A stretch of DNA of 64,000 bases. Source: Arcanobacterium urinimassiliense. Lineage in GTDB: Bacteria; Actinomycetota; Actinomycetes; Actinomycetales; Actinomycetaceae. Shown piece after piece: positions 1 through 10,046 of this stretch. The notes below the pieces were generated by a model. It saw only the letters and a list, made by a program, of their open reading frames with translations, was not told where the DNA came from and made no database searches. Location: positions 542,111 through 606,110 of the forward strand of contig NZ_LT632435.1 of assembly GCF_900119495.1 (NCBI RefSeq), in the 5' to 3' direction. The translations under genes and the position numbers were made by a program. Positions within the stretch are counted from its first letter, which is position 1; each line of letters starts with the position of its first letter.

Positions 1-294
1 ATTCGCAATGTGGAAGCTGCTTGCCGTGCTACGGTAGGTGAAGTTGGAAATGCTGAGCATTCCAATATGATTTGGGGTAAAGCAGGCCGGAGCCGTTGGC
101 GGGGAATTCGCCCAACTGTTCGTGGTGTTGTAATGAACCCGGTAGACCACCCGCATGGTGGCGGTGAAGGTAAGACTTCCGGTGGCCGGCATCCGGTTAC
201 GCCGTGGGGTCAGAAAGAAAAGCGGACCCGTCATCCTAATCGACCCAGCGACAAGCTCATTGTGCGCCGTCGCAAGACCGGTAAGAAGCGCTAA
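1..294 (+). CDS. rplB: 50S ribosomal protein L2, C-terminal part (5' truncated by window)
   Basis: C-terminal end of L2, which helps build the peptidyl-transferase region of the large subunit. The frame is open from base 1, and the visible product ends in the L2 signature [25 protein letters not shown] block and a basic tail (RRRKTGKKR). The true start lies before the window. It is the first visible gene of the S10 cluster, 17 bp upstream of rpsS. Confidence 0.97.
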   Translation: MRNVEAACRATVGEVGNAEHSNMIWGKAGRSRWRGIRPTVRGVVMNPVDHPHGGGEGKTSGGRHPVTPWGQKEKRTRHPNRPSDKLIVRRRKTGKKR

Positions 295-311
295 TCAGGA
301 GGAGATGAGCA

Positions 312-593
312 ATGCCGCGTAGTTTGAAAAAGGGTCCTTTTGTCGATGCCCATCTGTTGAAGAAAATCGACGAACAGAACGAAAAGAATACCAAGAACGT
401 GATTAAGACCTGGTCGCGCCGCTCGATGATTACTCCAGATTTTCTGGGGCACACCATTGCAGTGCACGATGGTCGCAAGCACGTGCCAGTATTCATAACT
501 GAATCCATGGTAGGGCACAAGCTAGGAGAATTTGCTCCTACGCGCACTTTCCGTGGGCACGATAAAGAAGACAAAAAAGGACGCCGCCGCTGA
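312..593 (+). CDS. rpsS: 30S ribosomal protein S19
   Basis: S19 sits in the head of the small subunit with S13. The 93-residue product begins [12 protein letters not shown] and has the family core [15 protein letters not shown] and [15 protein letters not shown]. The ATG follows a strong AGGAGG ribosome site. Position between rplB and rplV is the normal S10 operon order. Confidence 0.98.
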   Translation: MPRSLKKGPFVDAHLLKKIDEQNEKNTKNVIKTWSRRSMITPDFLGHTIAVHDGRKHVPVFITESMVGHKLGEFAPTRTFRGHDKEDKKGRRR

Positions 594-626
594 GGGGCGT
601 AGCACGAGAAAGAGATAGGCAAAATT

Positions 627-992
627 ATGGAAGCTAAGGCGCAAGCACGGTTCGTGCGCGTCACGCCCCAGAAATCGCGCCGCGTGGTGAATGAAATCCG
701 CGGCAAGCGGGCTCTGGATGCCGTCGACGTGCTTACGTATGCACCGCAGGCGGTAGCTCGGGATGTAAAGAAGATTGTGCTCTCTGCACTTGCTAATGCG
801 CATTATGCCGCCGATCAGGCCGGTGAGCGCTTTGACGAAGCTGATTTTTATATCGCAGCTGCGTATGTTGACGAAGGGCCGACTATGAAGCGTATTCGCC
901 CCCGGGCGCAAGGCCGGGCGAACCGCATTCTGAAGCGGACGAGTCATATTACCGTCATCGTCAGCAATGAAAAGAACGAGAAAGGAGCCTGA
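627..992 (+). CDS. rplV: 50S ribosomal protein L22
   Basis: L22 lines the polypeptide exit tunnel. The 121-residue product shows [20 protein letters not shown] near the N-terminus and the C-terminal beta-hairpin region [17 protein letters not shown] typical of the family. Its stop lies 2 bp before the rpsC start, so the two are probably translationally coupled. Confidence 0.98.
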   Translation: MEAKAQARFVRVTPQKSRRVVNEIRGKRALDAVDVLTYAPQAVARDVKKIVLSALANAHYAADQAGERFDEADFYIAAAYVDEGPTMKRIRPRAQGRANRILKRTSHITVIVSNEKNEKGA

Positions 993-994
993 TT

Positions 995-1849
995 GTGGGA
1001 CAGAAAGTAAACCCTACTGGGTTCCGCCTCGGTATCACTACTGATCACCGCGCTCGGTGGTTTTCCGATTCCGCCAAAGAAGGTCAGCGCTATGCTGATT
1101 ACTTGGGTGAGGATATTAAAATTCGGGAGCTGCTGACCAAAGGATTAGAGCGAGCCGGAATGTCCAGAGTACATATTGAGCGCCGCACCGAACGGGTGGT
1201 TATCGATATTCATACCGCACGTCCCGGTATCGTAATTGGCCGGCGTGGCGTGGAAGCCGATCGTCTCCGTACTGATTTGGAGAAATTGACCGGAAAAGCG
1301 GTACAGCTGAATATTCTGGAAGTTAAGAATCCGGAAGCGGATGCCCAGTTAGTGGCGCAAGGAATCGCCGAGCAGCTCTCGGCACGTGTTTCCTTCCGGC
1401 GCGCTATGCGTAAAGGTATCCAATCTGCTCAGCGGGCGGGCGCGAAAGGTATTCGCGTTCAGTGCTCGGGTCGGCTAGGTGGTGCTGAAATGTCTCGCTC
1501 GGAATTCTACAGTGAAGGTAGCGTACCGCTCCATACACTGCGAGCGAATATTGATTACGGCTTTTTCGAAGCCCGCACTACTTTCGGGCGGATTGGTGTA
1601 AAAGTCTGGATCTATCGCGGCGATATGACCGATCAGGAATATTACCGCTCTTTGGCTGAGAAATCCCAGAAGGGACGGGCTGGCAATGCCCGGCGCGGAA
1701 ACCGCCGTGGACGGCGCGGAGGCCGCGAGCAAAATAATCAGCAGGTACAGGATCAGCAGGTACCGGTAGAAGCCGCTGCCTCGGCAGCAGAAGCTGCTCC
1801 GGCCGCTCCGGCTCCGGAAACTGCTCCAACACAGGAAACGGAGGCCTGA
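995..1849 (+). CDS. rpsC: 30S ribosomal protein S3
   Basis: S3 contributes to mRNA entry and helicase activity of the small subunit. The product begins [15 protein letters not shown], contains a KH-type RNA-binding region with [14 protein letters not shown] (around residue 80), and the C-terminal domain [20 protein letters not shown]. After about residue 220 it runs into a basic stretch and then an Ala/Pro/Glu-rich tail of about 45 residues, as in many actinobacteria. GTG start preceded by AAAGGAG. Confidence 0.97.
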   Translation: MGQKVNPTGFRLGITTDHRARWFSDSAKEGQRYADYLGEDIKIRELLTKGLERAGMSRVHIERRTERVVIDIHTARPGIVIGRRGVEADRLRTDLEKLTGKAVQLNILEVKNPEADAQLVAQGIAEQLSARVSFRRAMRKGIQSAQRAGAKGIRVQCSGRLGGAEMSRSEFYSEGSVPLHTLRANIDYGFFEARTTFGRIGVKVWIYRGDMTDQEYYRSLAEKSQKGRAGNARRGNRRGRRGGREQNNQQVQDQQVPVEAAASAAEAAPAAPAPETAPTQETEA

Positions 1850-1854
1850 GTTTA

Positions 1855-2271
1855 ATGCTCATTCCCCGCCGCACAAAGTATCGTAAGCAGCATCGTCCCG
1901 ACCGTCATGGCATGTCTAAAGGCGGCAATGAATTGGCGTTCGGCGAATACGGGGTGCAGGCTCTTGAACATGCCTACATCACCAATCGACAGATTGAAGC
2001 TGCGCGTATTGCAATGACCCGCCACGTAAAGCGTGGGGGCAAGATATGGATTAACATTTTCCCAGATCGCCCGCTTACCAAGAAAGCTCTTGGTCTGCGT
2101 ATGGGTTCTGGTAAAGGTCCGGTAGAGACTTGGGTTGCCAATGTGAAGCCCGGGCGCGTTATGTTTGAAATCGCCGGTGTTGAGGAGACCTTAGCGCGGG
2201 AAGCTCTTCTGCGCGCTATGCATAAACTCCCAATTAAAACCCGCTTTATCTCGCGCGAGGAGGGTGAATAA
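1855..2271 (+). CDS. rplP: 50S ribosomal protein L16
   Basis: L16 helps organise the A-site side of the large subunit. The 138-residue product starts [19 protein letters not shown] and contains [17 protein letters not shown] and [16 protein letters not shown], all diagnostic. Its TAA stop shares one base with the ATG of rpmC. Confidence 0.98.
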   Translation: MLIPRRTKYRKQHRPDRHGMSKGGNELAFGEYGVQALEHAYITNRQIEAARIAMTRHVKRGGKIWINIFPDRPLTKKALGLRMGSGKGPVETWVANVKPGRVMFEIAGVEETLAREALLRAMHKLPIKTRFISREEGE

Positions 2272-2501
2272 TGGCTAGAGGAATTACCACTGCAGAGCTG
2301 GATAAGCTCACTGACAGCGAGTTGGCTGAGAAGCTCAAGGAAGCAAAAGAAGAGCTTTTCAACCTGCGTTTCTCGGCAGTCACGCACCGTCTGGAAGATT
2401 CGGGGCGTTTGCAGGAGGTACGGCGTAATATCGCACGTATCTACACCATTGCCCGGGAGCGAGAGCTCGGCATCCGTACTGCTCCGACGGCTAAGAAATG
2501 A
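2271..2501 (+). CDS. rpmC: 50S ribosomal protein L29
   Basis: L29 lies at the exit tunnel rim, near the docking site of nascent-chain factors. The 76-residue helical product shows the pattern [21 protein letters not shown] and the [15 protein letters not shown] segment. Start overlaps the rplP stop (TAATG). The C-terminal IRTAPTAKK is a slight extension over the shortest family members. Confidence 0.96.
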   Translation: MARGITTAELDKLTDSELAEKLKEAKEELFNLRFSAVTHRLEDSGRLQEVRRNIARIYTIARERELGIRTAPTAKK

Positions 2502-2509
2502 GGTCTAAA

Positions 2510-2788
2510 GTGAGCGAAGAAAATACTCAGCCACTTTCCCGCAATCACCGCAAAGTGATGCGTGGATACGTGGTAAGCGACAAAATGGATAAGACCGTTG
2601 TGGTTGCCGTGGAAGAGCGGCGTAAGCATGGTCTGTATGGAAAAGTACAGACGCATACGAAGCGCGTAAAAGCCCACGATGAGAACAACGAAGTGCGCGT
2701 AGGCGACCTCGTATCCATTATGGAAACCCGCCCGCTGTCTGCTAATAAGCATTTCCGCGTGGCAGAGATTATTGAAAAGGCAAAGTGA
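2510..2788 (+). CDS. rpsQ: 30S ribosomal protein S17
   Basis: S17 is an early assembly protein of the small subunit with an OB fold. The product carries [20 protein letters not shown] and [21 protein letters not shown] prefer the GTG at 2510 (MSEENTQ..., 92 residues), because AGGT lies a good distance before it and actinobacterial S17 commonly starts MSE. An ATG at 2498 that overlaps the rpmC stop would add four residues. Its stop is inside the left arm of a hairpin before rplN. Confidence 0.93.
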   Translation: MSEENTQPLSRNHRKVMRGYVVSDKMDKTVVVAVEERRKHGLYGKVQTHTKRVKAHDENNEVRVGDLVSIMETRPLSANKHFRVAEIIEKAK

Positions 2789-2807
2789 GAGGCTTTTTGC
2801 CTCTCAC
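2785..2807 (+). other. Hairpin between rpsQ and rplN
   Basis: A perfect 9-bp stem (GTGAGAGGC / GCCTCTCAC) with a five-T loop overlaps the rpsQ stop codon. No T-run follows, so it is not a classical intrinsic terminator. It marks the junction between the S10-like and spc-like halves and could be an mRNA processing site, an attenuator or a stabilising 3' end. Function is inference. Confidence 0.55.
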
Positions 2808-2858
2808 CCGTTCGGCAAGGCTCTTCCTAAGAGAACCAGCACGACGAAGGAGAAATAA

Positions 2859-3227
2859 ATGATCCAGCAGGAGTCTCGGCTTAAGGTCGCCGACAACACC
2901 GGTGCGAAAGAAATTCTTTGCATTCGGGTGCTCGGTGGATCCGGCCGGCGCTACGCCGGAATTGGTGATGTAATAGTCGCCACCGTTAAGGACGCTATTC
3001 CCGGCGGAAATGTAAAGAAGGGCGATGTGGTGAAAGCCGTAATCGTCCGTGCGAAAAAAGAAACTCGCCGCATCGATGGTTCATACATCAGCTTTGGTGA
3101 AAATGCAGCCGTTTTGATTAAAGACGACCATGAGCCGCGCGGTACCCGTATTTTCGGGCCGGTGGCGCGGGAACTGCGTGATAAGAAATTCATGCGGATT
3201 GTTTCATTGGCACCGGAGGTAATCTGA
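2859..3227 (+). CDS. rplN: 50S ribosomal protein L14
   Basis: L14 binds 23S rRNA at the subunit interface. The 122-residue product starts [18 protein letters not shown] and shows [28 protein letters not shown] and the C-terminal [15 protein letters not shown] block. First gene of the spc part, preceded by GAAGGAG. Its stop overlaps the rplX ATG (TGATG). Confidence 0.98.
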   Translation: MIQQESRLKVADNTGAKEILCIRVLGGSGRRYAGIGDVIVATVKDAIPGGNVKKGDVVKAVIVRAKKETRRIDGSYISFGENAAVLIKDDHEPRGTRIFGPVARELRDKKFMRIVSLAPEVI

Positions 3228-3571
3228 TGGCGAAGATCAAGAAAGGAGACCTGGTAGAGGTCATTGCTGGGCGCGATAAGGGCCAGCAAGGGCGAGTACT
3301 GCAGGTATTTCCGAAGGAAAATCGCGTAATCGTAGAGGGCGTACAGCGAGTAAAGAAGCACACTCGCGTCGGGCGCACCGAACGTGGAGCAGCTACTGGT
3401 GGTATTGAAACTGTAGAAGCTCCTATCCATATTTCTAATGTGGCGCTGCTCGGCCCGGATAAGAAACCGGTACGAGTAGGCTTCCGGGAAGTGGAAGTAG
3501 AACGCAACGGTAGAAAGAAAATTGTGCGGGAGCGGATTGGCCGGCGCGCCGGAGAGGAGATTGAACTGTGA
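3227..3571 (+). CDS. rplX: 50S ribosomal protein L24
   Basis: L24 starts assembly of the large subunit. The 114-residue product has an N-terminal KOW motif ([23 protein letters not shown]) and the following [12 protein letters not shown] segment. Both ends overlap neighbours (rplN before, rplE after), so translation is probably coupled. Confidence 0.97.
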   Translation: MAKIKKGDLVEVIAGRDKGQQGRVLQVFPKENRVIVEGVQRVKKHTRVGRTERGAATGGIETVEAPIHISNVALLGPDKKPVRVGFREVEVERNGRKKIVRERIGRRAGEEIEL

Positions 3572-4131
3572 GCACGGAAGTACATCACATGCCTCGTCTC
3601 AAGGAGAAATACCGGAAAGAGATTGCACAGAAGATGCAAGATCAGTTCGGCTATGCAAACGTAAATAGCGTCCCGCAACTGGTAAAGATAGTGGTGAATA
3701 TGGGCGTGGGTGAAGCTGCGCACGATTCGAAAGCTATTACCGGTGCAATTGAAGATTTGAAAGTGATTACCGGGCAGATGCCGCAGGTGACGCGGGCTCG
3801 TAAGTCTATTGCGCAGTTTAAACTGCGCGCGGGTGTGCCGATTGGTGCGCACGTGACTATGCGTGGCGATAGAATGTGGGAGTTCCTTGACCGGCTTCTT
3901 TCCACTGCCCTGCCGCGTATTCGCGATTTTCGCGGACTTTCTCCGAAGCAGTTTGATGGCAACGGCAACTATACTTTTGGTTTGACCGAGCAGGCGGTAT
4001 TCCACGAGATTGATCAAGATAAAATTGATCGGGTGCGTGGCATGGATATTACCGTAGTTACGACTGCAAAGAACGATGACGAGGGACGCGCTTTGCTGCG
4101 TTACCTGGGATTCCCATTCAAGGAGGACTGA
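3568..4131 (+). CDS. rplE: 50S ribosomal protein L5
   Basis: L5 binds 5S rRNA and contacts the P-site tRNA. The 187-residue product contains the signatures [28 protein letters not shown] and [20 protein letters not shown], ending in the [11 protein letters not shown] region. The GTG at 3568 overlaps the rplX stop. An ATG seven codons later (MPRLKEKY) is possible but less well supported. Confidence 0.97.
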   Translation: MSTEVHHMPRLKEKYRKEIAQKMQDQFGYANVNSVPQLVKIVVNMGVGEAAHDSKAITGAIEDLKVITGQMPQVTRARKSIAQFKLRAGVPIGAHVTMRGDRMWEFLDRLLSTALPRIRDFRGLSPKQFDGNGNYTFGLTEQAVFHEIDQDKIDRVRGMDITVVTTAKNDDEGRALLRYLGFPFKED

Positions 4132-4132
4132 G

Positions 4133-4318
4133 ATGGCGAAAACTGCTTTAAAGAATAAGGCTGCTCGGAAGCCGAAGTTTCAGGTGCGTGCCTATACGCG
4201 CTGCCAGCGCTGTGGCCGCCCCCATTCGGTATATCGCAAGTTCGGTTTATGCCGTATCTGCCTGCGTGAGCTTGCCCATCGGGGCGAACTCCCGGGTGTA
4301 AAGAAGTCCAGCTGGTAA
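4133..4318 (+). CDS. rpsN: 30S ribosomal protein S14, zinc-binding type
   Basis: S14 belongs to the head of the small subunit. The 61-residue product [14 protein letters not shown]... carries two CxxC pairs (CQRC and CRIC) and so is the short zinc-binding form. The ATG at 4133 follows AAGGAGGA. A longer frame opening at 4076 only runs into rplE and is not the gene. Position between rplE and rpsH is standard. Confidence 0.97.
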   Translation: MAKTALKNKAARKPKFQVRAYTRCQRCGRPHSVYRKFGLCRICLRELAHRGELPGVKKSSW

Positions 4319-4371
4319 GAATCTACGTTATAGGTCCATACGGAAACCATAACGGGAAAGGGCTTTGCCCA

Positions 4372-4770
4372 ATGTCAATGACAGACCCGATTGCAGACAT
4401 GCTGACGCGTCTGCGGAATGCCAATTCAGCATTCCATGAGACGGTATCTATGCCGTACTCAAAAATGAAGGCGAGTATCGCCGATATCCTCGAGCGCGAA
4501 GGATACATTGCTAAATACGAGGTAGAGGATGCGAAAGTTGGTAAGACTCTCACCCTCACTCTGAAATTCGGTCCGAACCACGAGCGCTCGCTTGCGGGTA
4601 TTCGGCGGATTTCCAAGCCAGGACTTCGGGTATATGCGAAGTCTACGAAACTACCGCAGGTGCTGGGCGGGCTAGGTGTAGCAATTCTTTCTACATCTTC
4701 TGGCGTGCTCACCGACCGCGAAGCTAAGACTCAGGGAGTAGGCGGGGAAGTCCTTGCCTACGTGTGGTAA
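4372..4770 (+). CDS. rpsH: 30S ribosomal protein S8
   Basis: S8 binds the central domain of 16S rRNA and often represses the spc operon by binding its own mRNA. The 132-residue product starts [18 protein letters not shown] and ends with [26 protein letters not shown], all typical. A 53-bp spacer separates it from rpsN. Confidence 0.98.
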   Translation: MSMTDPIADMLTRLRNANSAFHETVSMPYSKMKASIADILEREGYIAKYEVEDAKVGKTLTLTLKFGPNHERSLAGIRRISKPGLRVYAKSTKLPQVLGGLGVAILSTSSGVLTDREAKTQGVGGEVLAYVW

Positions 4771-4787
4771 GGGAAGGAAGATACATT

Positions 4788-5324
4788 ATGTCGCGTATTG
4801 GTAAACTTCCTGTAGCCATTCCCGCTGGTGTGGAAGTCACCCTGGAAGGGCGGAATGTGCGGGTAAAAGGGCCGAAAGGTGAACTTACCCAATACATACC
4901 GGAACCTATTGAAATTAAGATAGCTGACAACGAAGTAGTAGTCACTCGGCCTAATGAGGAGCGGGAAACTCGCTCTTTGCACGGTTTAGCGCGCACTCTT
5001 ATTTACAATAATGTAGTTGGCGTGACTACTGGATATAAGAAAGATCTAGAAATCGTGGGCACCGGTTACCGTGTGGTACCGAAAGGCGCTGATTTAGAGT
5101 TTTCTCTCGGCTATTCGCATCCTATTCTGGTAAAAGCTCCGGAAGGAATTACTTTTCAGGTAGACGGCCAGACGAAACTTTCCGTATCGGGAATTTCTAA
5201 AGAGCTCGTAGGCGAGACGGCTGCTCGCATCCGCAAGCTGCGCCTGCCGGAACCTTATAAGGGCAAAGGCGTTAAGTACGCTGATGAACACATCCGCCGC
5301 AAGGCTGGAAAGGCTGGTAAGTGA
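4788..5324 (+). CDS. rplF: 50S ribosomal protein L6
   Basis: L6 lies near the elongation-factor binding site. The 178-residue product [15 protein letters not shown]... has the two repeated L6 domains; the second ends with the signature [14 protein letters not shown]. The ATG at 4788 is the family-like start; a GTG upstream at 4764 would only overlap rpsH. Its TGA stop overlaps the rplR ATG. Confidence 0.97.
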   Translation: MSRIGKLPVAIPAGVEVTLEGRNVRVKGPKGELTQYIPEPIEIKIADNEVVVTRPNEERETRSLHGLARTLIYNNVVGVTTGYKKDLEIVGTGYRVVPKGADLEFSLGYSHPILVKAPEGITFQVDGQTKLSVSGISKELVGETAARIRKLRLPEPYKGKGVKYADEHIRRKAGKAGK

Positions 5325-5692
5325 TGGCTGTAATTAAGCATAAGAACAGATTTACTGCTCGGGCGCGTCGTCATGCCCGCTTACGCAAGCGCATTTCTGG
5401 CACCACTGAATGCCCACGTTTAGTAGTCACCCGCTCTAATCGGCATATGGTGGCGCAGGTAATTGACGATACGGTAGGGCGTACTTTGGCTTCCGCTTCC
5501 ACTATGGAAGCAGAGCTGCGTGCAAGCACGGCAAATAAAGTAGATAAAGCTAGTGAAGTTGGCAAGCTGGTAGGAAAGCGAGCCCTCGATGCTGGAGTTA
5601 CCAAAGTAGTATTTGACCGTGGCGGCAATAAGTATCACGGGCGCGTGGCTGCAGTAGCAGACGGTGCGCGTGCGGCAGGGCTGGAGCTGTAA
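5324..5692 (+). CDS. rplR: 50S ribosomal protein L18
   Basis: L18 binds 5S rRNA with L5. The product starts [24 protein letters not shown] and contains the family end [25 protein letters not shown] take the ATG at 5324, overlapping the rplF stop; a GTG one codon earlier would add one residue. Its stop overlaps the upstream candidate ATG of rpsE. Confidence 0.96.
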   Translation: MAVIKHKNRFTARARRHARLRKRISGTTECPRLVVTRSNRHMVAQVIDDTVGRTLASASTMEAELRASTANKVDKASEVGKLVGKRALDAGVTKVVFDRGGNKYHGRVAAVADGARAAGLEL

Positions 5693-5715
5693 TGGCACAA
5701 CGAGAGGAAGAACTT

Positions 5716-6426
5716 ATGGCTGCTGAAGAGCAGAACAGAGTGGAAAGCTCGGATAAGGGAAGCGGGCGCGCAGAGCGCGATAACCGCCGGGGTGACCGGA
5801 AAGGCGGCCGCCGCACCAATCGTCGCGCCGAAGAAAAGAATACTTATATCGAGCGCGTCGTCAGTATTAACCGCGTAGCTAAGACGGTAAAGGGCGGCCG
5901 GAGAATGTCGTTCACTGCTCTAGTAGTGGTAGGCGATGGAAATGGTACGCTCGGCGTAGGATATGGCAAAGCGAAGGAAGTACCGGCAGCAATTGCTAAA
6001 GGCACGGAAGACGCAAAGAAGAATTTCTTCACCATTCCACGTATCGGTACCACTATTCCGCATATCGTGCAGGGCGAAGATGCAGCGGGAGTAGTTTTGC
6101 TGCGTCCAGCTGCCCCCGGTACTGGTGTAATTGCCGGTGGTCCGGTGCGTGCCGTCATGGAGTGCGCTGGTATTCATGATGTACTCAGCAAATCTCTCGG
6201 ATCTTCGAATGCGCTGAATATTGTGCGGGGTACTATTGCGGCTTTGCAGAAGCTGGAACAGCCAGAAGCGGTAGCAGCACGGCGGGGTTTGCCGCTCGAT
6301 AGAGTAGCACCGGCGTTCATGCTGCGGGCTCGGGCTGAGTATGAAGCAAAAGAGCGGGAAGACGCAGAAATTGCTGCTGCTCAGGAAGAAAATGAAGCGG
6401 CAGCGGCAGGAGTGAGCGCATCATGA
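5716..6426 (+). CDS. rpsE: 30S ribosomal protein S5
   Basis: S5 affects decoding fidelity. After a charged, disordered N-terminal stretch rich in Arg/Glu/Asp come the double-stranded RNA-binding fold ([21 protein letters not shown]...) and the C-terminal [21 protein letters not shown] block. An Ala/Glu tail follows. The ATG at 5716 has GAGGAAG before it; the ATG at 5692, joined to the rplR stop as TAATG, would add eight residues, and the sequence alone does not decide between them. Confidence 0.94.
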   Translation: MAAEEQNRVESSDKGSGRAERDNRRGDRKGGRRTNRRAEEKNTYIERVVSINRVAKTVKGGRRMSFTALVVVGDGNGTLGVGYGKAKEVPAAIAKGTEDAKKNFFTIPRIGTTIPHIVQGEDAAGVVLLRPAAPGTGVIAGGPVRAVMECAGIHDVLSKSLGSSNALNIVRGTIAALQKLEQPEAVAARRGLPLDRVAPAFMLRARAEYEAKEREDAEIAAAQEENEAAAAGVSAS

Positions 6427-6602
6427 AATTAAAAATTACGCAGAAGCGCGGTTTGGTAGGCTCTACAAAGAGCCAGCGCGATACTATGCGCTCGTTGGGG
6501 TTGCATAAAATCCACCAGTCCGTGACTCGGGAAGATAATGCAGCTACACGCGGCATGATTAAGAAAATCGAACATCTCTTAATCGTGGAGGAGGTAGACT
6601 AA
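6423..6602 (+). CDS. rpmD: 50S ribosomal protein L30
   Basis: A 59-residue product, [20 protein letters not shown]..., with the L30 pattern of [11 protein letters not shown] and the C-terminal [11 protein letters not shown]. It fills the expected place between rpsE and rplO, overlapping both (ATGA at the start, TAATG at the end). L30 is a peripheral large-subunit protein, and this short form is normal in bacteria. Confidence 0.95.
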   Translation: MKLKITQKRGLVGSTKSQRDTMRSLGLHKIHQSVTREDNAATRGMIKKIEHLLIVEEVD

Positions 6603-7075
6603 TGGCGGAAAAAGAAACTACAGAATCGGTAGATATTCTCCAGCTGCACGATTTAGTGCCTGCTCCGGGTGCCAATAAGTCCCGTATACGGGTAGGTCGC
6701 GGTGAAGGTTCGAAAGGTAAGACGGCCGGGCGCGGTACTAAGGGTACGAAAGCTCGGAATACCGTGCGGCGTGGCTTCGAAGGTGGGCAGATGCCTTTGC
6801 ATATGCGCCTTCCGAAGTTGCGGGGATTCAAGAATCCAGCGCGCGTGGTATACCAGGTAGTAAATTTGGATAAGCTTTCTGAGCTTTTCCCCGCGGGTGG
6901 CGAAGTCACCGTCGCGGATCTGGTAGCTAAAGGCGCGGTACGCCCGAAGGAACCAGTGAAATTACTCGGTGACGGAGAAATTACTGTAAAGGTAAACGTC
7001 AAAGTGGATGCTTGGTCTGCTTCAGCGCAGCGCAAAGTAGAAGCAGCTGGCGGTAGCCTTGAAAAGCAAAGCTAA
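6602..7075 (+). CDS. rplO: 50S ribosomal protein L15
   Basis: L15 is a late assembly protein of the large subunit. The 157-residue product has [20 protein letters not shown], a Gly-rich [15 protein letters not shown] stretch and [18 protein letters not shown], all diagnostic. It is the last gene of the spc group, followed at once by a strong terminator that separates it from secY. Confidence 0.97.
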   Translation: MAEKETTESVDILQLHDLVPAPGANKSRIRVGRGEGSKGKTAGRGTKGTKARNTVRRGFEGGQMPLHMRLPKLRGFKNPARVVYQVVNLDKLSELFPAGGEVTVADLVAKGAVRPKEPVKLLGDGEITVKVNVKVDAWSASAQRKVEAAGGSLEKQS

Positions 7076-7082
7076 TAATTGA

Positions 7083-7125
7083 GAATCGGCTTCTACTTCA
7101 AAAAAGGTAGAAGCCGATTCTTTTT
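7083..7125 (+). terminator. Rho-independent terminator after rplO
   Basis: A perfect 14-bp stem (7083-7096 with 7107-7120), a 10-base loop and a run of five T. It closes the spc transcript, so secY must use its own promoter or read-through. Confidence 0.9.
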
Positions 7126-7184
7126 CTATCCACGGGCGGGTAGTAAATATGTACTCCGCAGCTCGAAAATAAATAGAAAAACAC

Positions 7185-7190
7185 TATAAT
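7185..7190 (+). promoter_or_regulatory. -10 box (TATAAT) upstream of secY
   Basis: A consensus TATAAT sits between the rplO terminator and secY, in an AT-rich stretch about 80 bp before the secY start. No good -35 hexamer is visible at 16-18 bp. It would drive a secY-adk-map transcript with a leader of roughly 70 bases. Confidence 0.55.
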
Positions 7191-7270
7191 ATATAAACGG
7201 TATATTTAGTTTCGGCGGCAAAGCCGAATTATGCAGCACCGGTATAACCGGTTTACGGGGAGGAAAACTC

Positions 7271-8557
7271 TTGCTCAAATCACTAGCAGCGGCGTTCCGC
7301 ACTCCAGATTTGCGGCGAAAGCTGCTCCTGACGATATTAATCATGGTGATTTACCGTTTCGGTACTTATATTCCCGCTCCTTTTGTTTCGTATGTAAATG
7401 TGACGAAATGTATTGATGAAGCTGGTAATGCCGATCTATTGACCATGATGAATATGTTTGCCGGGGGCGGTATGCTGAAGCTTTCCGTCTTCGCGCTCGG
7501 AATCATGCCTTATATTACGTCGTCGATTATTATGCAGCTAATGCGGGTAGTGATTCCGCGGCTGGAAGAGCTCCATAAAGAGGGGCAAACCGGCACCGCC
7601 AAAATTACTGAATATACCCGCTATCTCACAATCTTCTTAGCGGTATTGCAATCCTCAGTGATTGTATCCGTAGCTAATTCGGCTCTTTTCCCCGGTTGTT
7701 CTGTGCAACCAATTCCGAATGATTCTGTAATCCGCCGTTTAGCTACTATTTTAGTGATGACGGTAGGTACGGCTCTCGTAATGTGGCTGGCAGAAGTAAT
7801 TACCGAACGGGGGGTAGGGAATGGAATGTCACTCCTTATCTTCACTGGTATTGCGGCTTCTTTCCCGACTTTACTAGGGACTGTATCTAAATCGGCAGGT
7901 GGCTGGAGCTACGTAGCGCTAGTAGTGCTGATGTTCCTCGCAATTACTGCAGTAGTAGTATTCGTAGAGCAATCCCAGCGCAAGATCCCGGTACAGTACG
8001 CGAAGCGGGTAGTAGGGCGCCGTACCTACGGAGGTACCTCTACCTATATTCCGTTGAAAATAAATATGTCGAACGTAATCCCAGTGATTTTCGCTTCTTC
8101 TATTCTTTCTTTGCCGCAAATGATAGCGCAATTTGGCAATCCCACCTCAGGCTGGGTACAGTGGCTCCGCGCGAATTTCACCTGGACTTCTCCGGGATAC
8201 ATGCTGGCGTATGTAGTACTGATTATTTTCTTTGCTTTCTTCTACACGTCGATCACTTTCAACCCAGAAGAAATAGCCGATAATATGAAGCGCTACGGAG
8301 GATTTATTCCGGGAATTCGCGCCGGGCAACCTACTGCTGATTATTTGCGCTACGTAATTAATCGTATTAACTGGGTAGGTGCTATTTATCTGGCAATCGT
8401 AGCTCTTATACCCCACGTAGTATTCGTGCAGCTCGGTATTAAATCTGCCAGCTTTGGCGGTACTTCAATTATTATTTTGGTTGGCGTCGGCCTGCAGACG
8501 GTTAAAGATATCAATGCTCAGCTGCAGCAGCGCCACTACGGAGGATTCTTGCGATGA
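7271..8557 (+). CDS. secY: Protein translocase subunit SecY
   Basis: SecY forms the protein-conducting channel of the inner membrane. The 428-residue product starts MLKSLAAAFRTPDLRRKLLLT, has about ten hydrophobic segments, and carries the SecY signatures GIMPYITSSIIMQLM and YTRYLTIFLAVLQ. The TTG start follows a GGGGAGG ribosome site. It overlaps adk by 4 bp (ATGA), and the secY-adk-map order is conserved across bacteria. Confidence 0.97.
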   Translation: MLKSLAAAFRTPDLRRKLLLTILIMVIYRFGTYIPAPFVSYVNVTKCIDEAGNADLLTMMNMFAGGGMLKLSVFALGIMPYITSSIIMQLMRVVIPRLEELHKEGQTGTAKITEYTRYLTIFLAVLQSSVIVSVANSALFPGCSVQPIPNDSVIRRLATILVMTVGTALVMWLAEVITERGVGNGMSLLIFTGIAASFPTLLGTVSKSAGGWSYVALVVLMFLAITAVVVFVEQSQRKIPVQYAKRVVGRRTYGGTSTYIPLKINMSNVIPVIFASSILSLPQMIAQFGNPTSGWVQWLRANFTWTSPGYMLAYVVLIIFFAFFYTSITFNPEEIADNMKRYGGFIPGIRAGQPTADYLRYVINRINWVGAIYLAIVALIPHVVFVQLGIKSASFGGTSIIILVGVGLQTVKDINAQLQQRHYGGFLR

Positions 8558-9135
8558 GTTTAAGACTATTATTGGTAGGCCCACCGGGAGCGGGAAAAGG
8601 TACGCAGGCAAAGACCATTGCGGAAAAATTTGGAATTGCCAATATCTCTACCGGAGCTATTTTCCGTTCGCATATTTCTCGCGGTACGGAATTAGGTAAG
8701 CAGGCTGCTGCTTATATTGAAGGCGGGAATTTGGTACCGGATGAGCTCACTGATGCTTTAGTACGCGCGCGTTTGAGTGAAGCGGATGCACAAAATGGGT
8801 TCTTGCTCGACGGTTATCCGCGTAACTTACATCAGGTGGACGCTCTCGATGGCATATTACAGGATCTACAGTTGCCTCTCTCGGTAGTAGCGGAGCTAGA
8901 TATTCCCGATGAAGATATTGTGGGGAGGTTGCTGCGCCGGGCTGAAATTGAAAAGCGCGCCGACGATACGGAAGAAGTAATTCGCCACCGGATAGCGGTG
9001 TATCATAGCGAGACTAAGCCGGTCACTGCGGCCTATGCGGAGCGCGGTCTGCTGTTACGGGTAGATGGCACCGGCACCATTGAGCAGGTAGCACAGAATT
9101 TGCAGCTAGCTCTCGCGCCTTTTGCCGAGAAATAA
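8554..9135 (+). CDS. adk: Adenylate kinase
   Basis: Catalyses ATP + AMP to 2 ADP. The 193-residue product has the P-loop GPPGAGKGTQ (residues 8-17), the AMP-binding region STGAIFR and the signature LLDGYPRN. It is the short form: between VGRLLRR and the C-terminal part there is no long LID insertion and no Cys zinc site. Start overlaps the secY stop. Confidence 0.96.
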   Translation: MSLRLLLVGPPGAGKGTQAKTIAEKFGIANISTGAIFRSHISRGTELGKQAAAYIEGGNLVPDELTDALVRARLSEADAQNGFLLDGYPRNLHQVDALDGILQDLQLPLSVVAELDIPDEDIVGRLLRRAEIEKRADDTEEVIRHRIAVYHSETKPVTAAYAERGLLLRVDGTGTIEQVAQNLQLALAPFAEK

Positions 9136-9200
9136 TTAAAATCGGTTAACTGAAACGTTAAATTTAAAAGAGCTAATTAGAAAAGATTGGCGATATAGGG

Positions 9201-10046
9201 GTGTCGGTAATGCGGCGAGAAGCGGGTATTAAATATTGGAATAATACGGAGATTCTCGCTATTCGCCGAGCAGCTCTGGTAGTAGCTGATATTCATCAAG
9301 CATTGCGAGAAGCAATTCGCCCCGGTATTACAACTGGGGAACTAGACGATATTGCGCGGGAAGTTTTAGCAGCGCACGGAGCTAAATCCAATTTTTATGG
9401 ATACTACGGCTATCCGCGCCAGACCTGCATATCTATAAACGATACGGTAGTACACGGAATTCCGGGGGAGGAAGTGCTCCAGCCGGGTGACTTAGTTTCT
9501 TTAGATTGTGGAGCTGTATTATCAGGCTGGCATGGAGATGCTTGCTTTACTACGGTACTTCCCGGCGGCGATCCGGCGGTGCGGCAGGTGCGCTCGCAGC
9601 TTTCTGCTGTTACGGAAGAAGCTCTCTGGTACGGTATAGCCGCTATGGCGCAGGAAAAATATGTGGGTGATATCGGCCGAGCTATAGATGACTATGTGAT
9701 GGATATTCCTCCTGCGGAACGCCCCGATATAGTGGAAAATTTTACTGGGCATGGCATCGGCACAGCTATGCATATGGAGCCTACTGTGCTTAATTACCGT
9801 ACTCGTGGCCGGGGCGCTCGTTTACGCCCAGGTATGGTGCTTTGCATTGAACCAATTTTCACCGCAGGAAAGCAAGCTAATTATACGCTGAGCGATGAAT
9901 GGACAGTAAAGACGCAAGATGGTTCAGATGCTTGCCACTGGGAGCATGAGGTCGCTTTACATGAGGGTGGAATCTGGGTGCTTTCTGCTCCAGATGGTGG
10001 AGCGGCAGAGCTAGCTCGGTTTGGAATCACTCCGGTTCCGCTTTAA
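9201..10046 (+). CDS. map: Methionine aminopeptidase, type I
   Basis: Removes the N-terminal Met from new proteins. The 281-residue product has the pita-bread fold signatures: SINDTVVHGIPG, the metal ligands in SLDCGAVLSGWHGDACFT, GHGIGTAMHMEP and the C-terminal CIEPIFT with a late EHEVAL. A GTG start at 9201 is used, with MRREAGIKY a few codons later as an alternative. It normally leads straight into infA, but here a large surface-protein gene intervenes. Confidence 0.96.
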   Translation: MSVMRREAGIKYWNNTEILAIRRAALVVADIHQALREAIRPGITTGELDDIAREVLAAHGAKSNFYGYYGYPRQTCISINDTVVHGIPGEEVLQPGDLVSLDCGAVLSGWHGDACFTTVLPGGDPAVRQVRSQLSAVTEEALWYGIAAMAQEKYVGDIGRAIDDYVMDIPPAERPDIVENFTGHGIGTAMHMEPTVLNYRTRGRGARLRPGMVLCIEPIFTAGKQANYTLSDEWTVKTQDGSDACHWEHEVALHEGGIWVLSAPDGGAAELARFGITPVPL

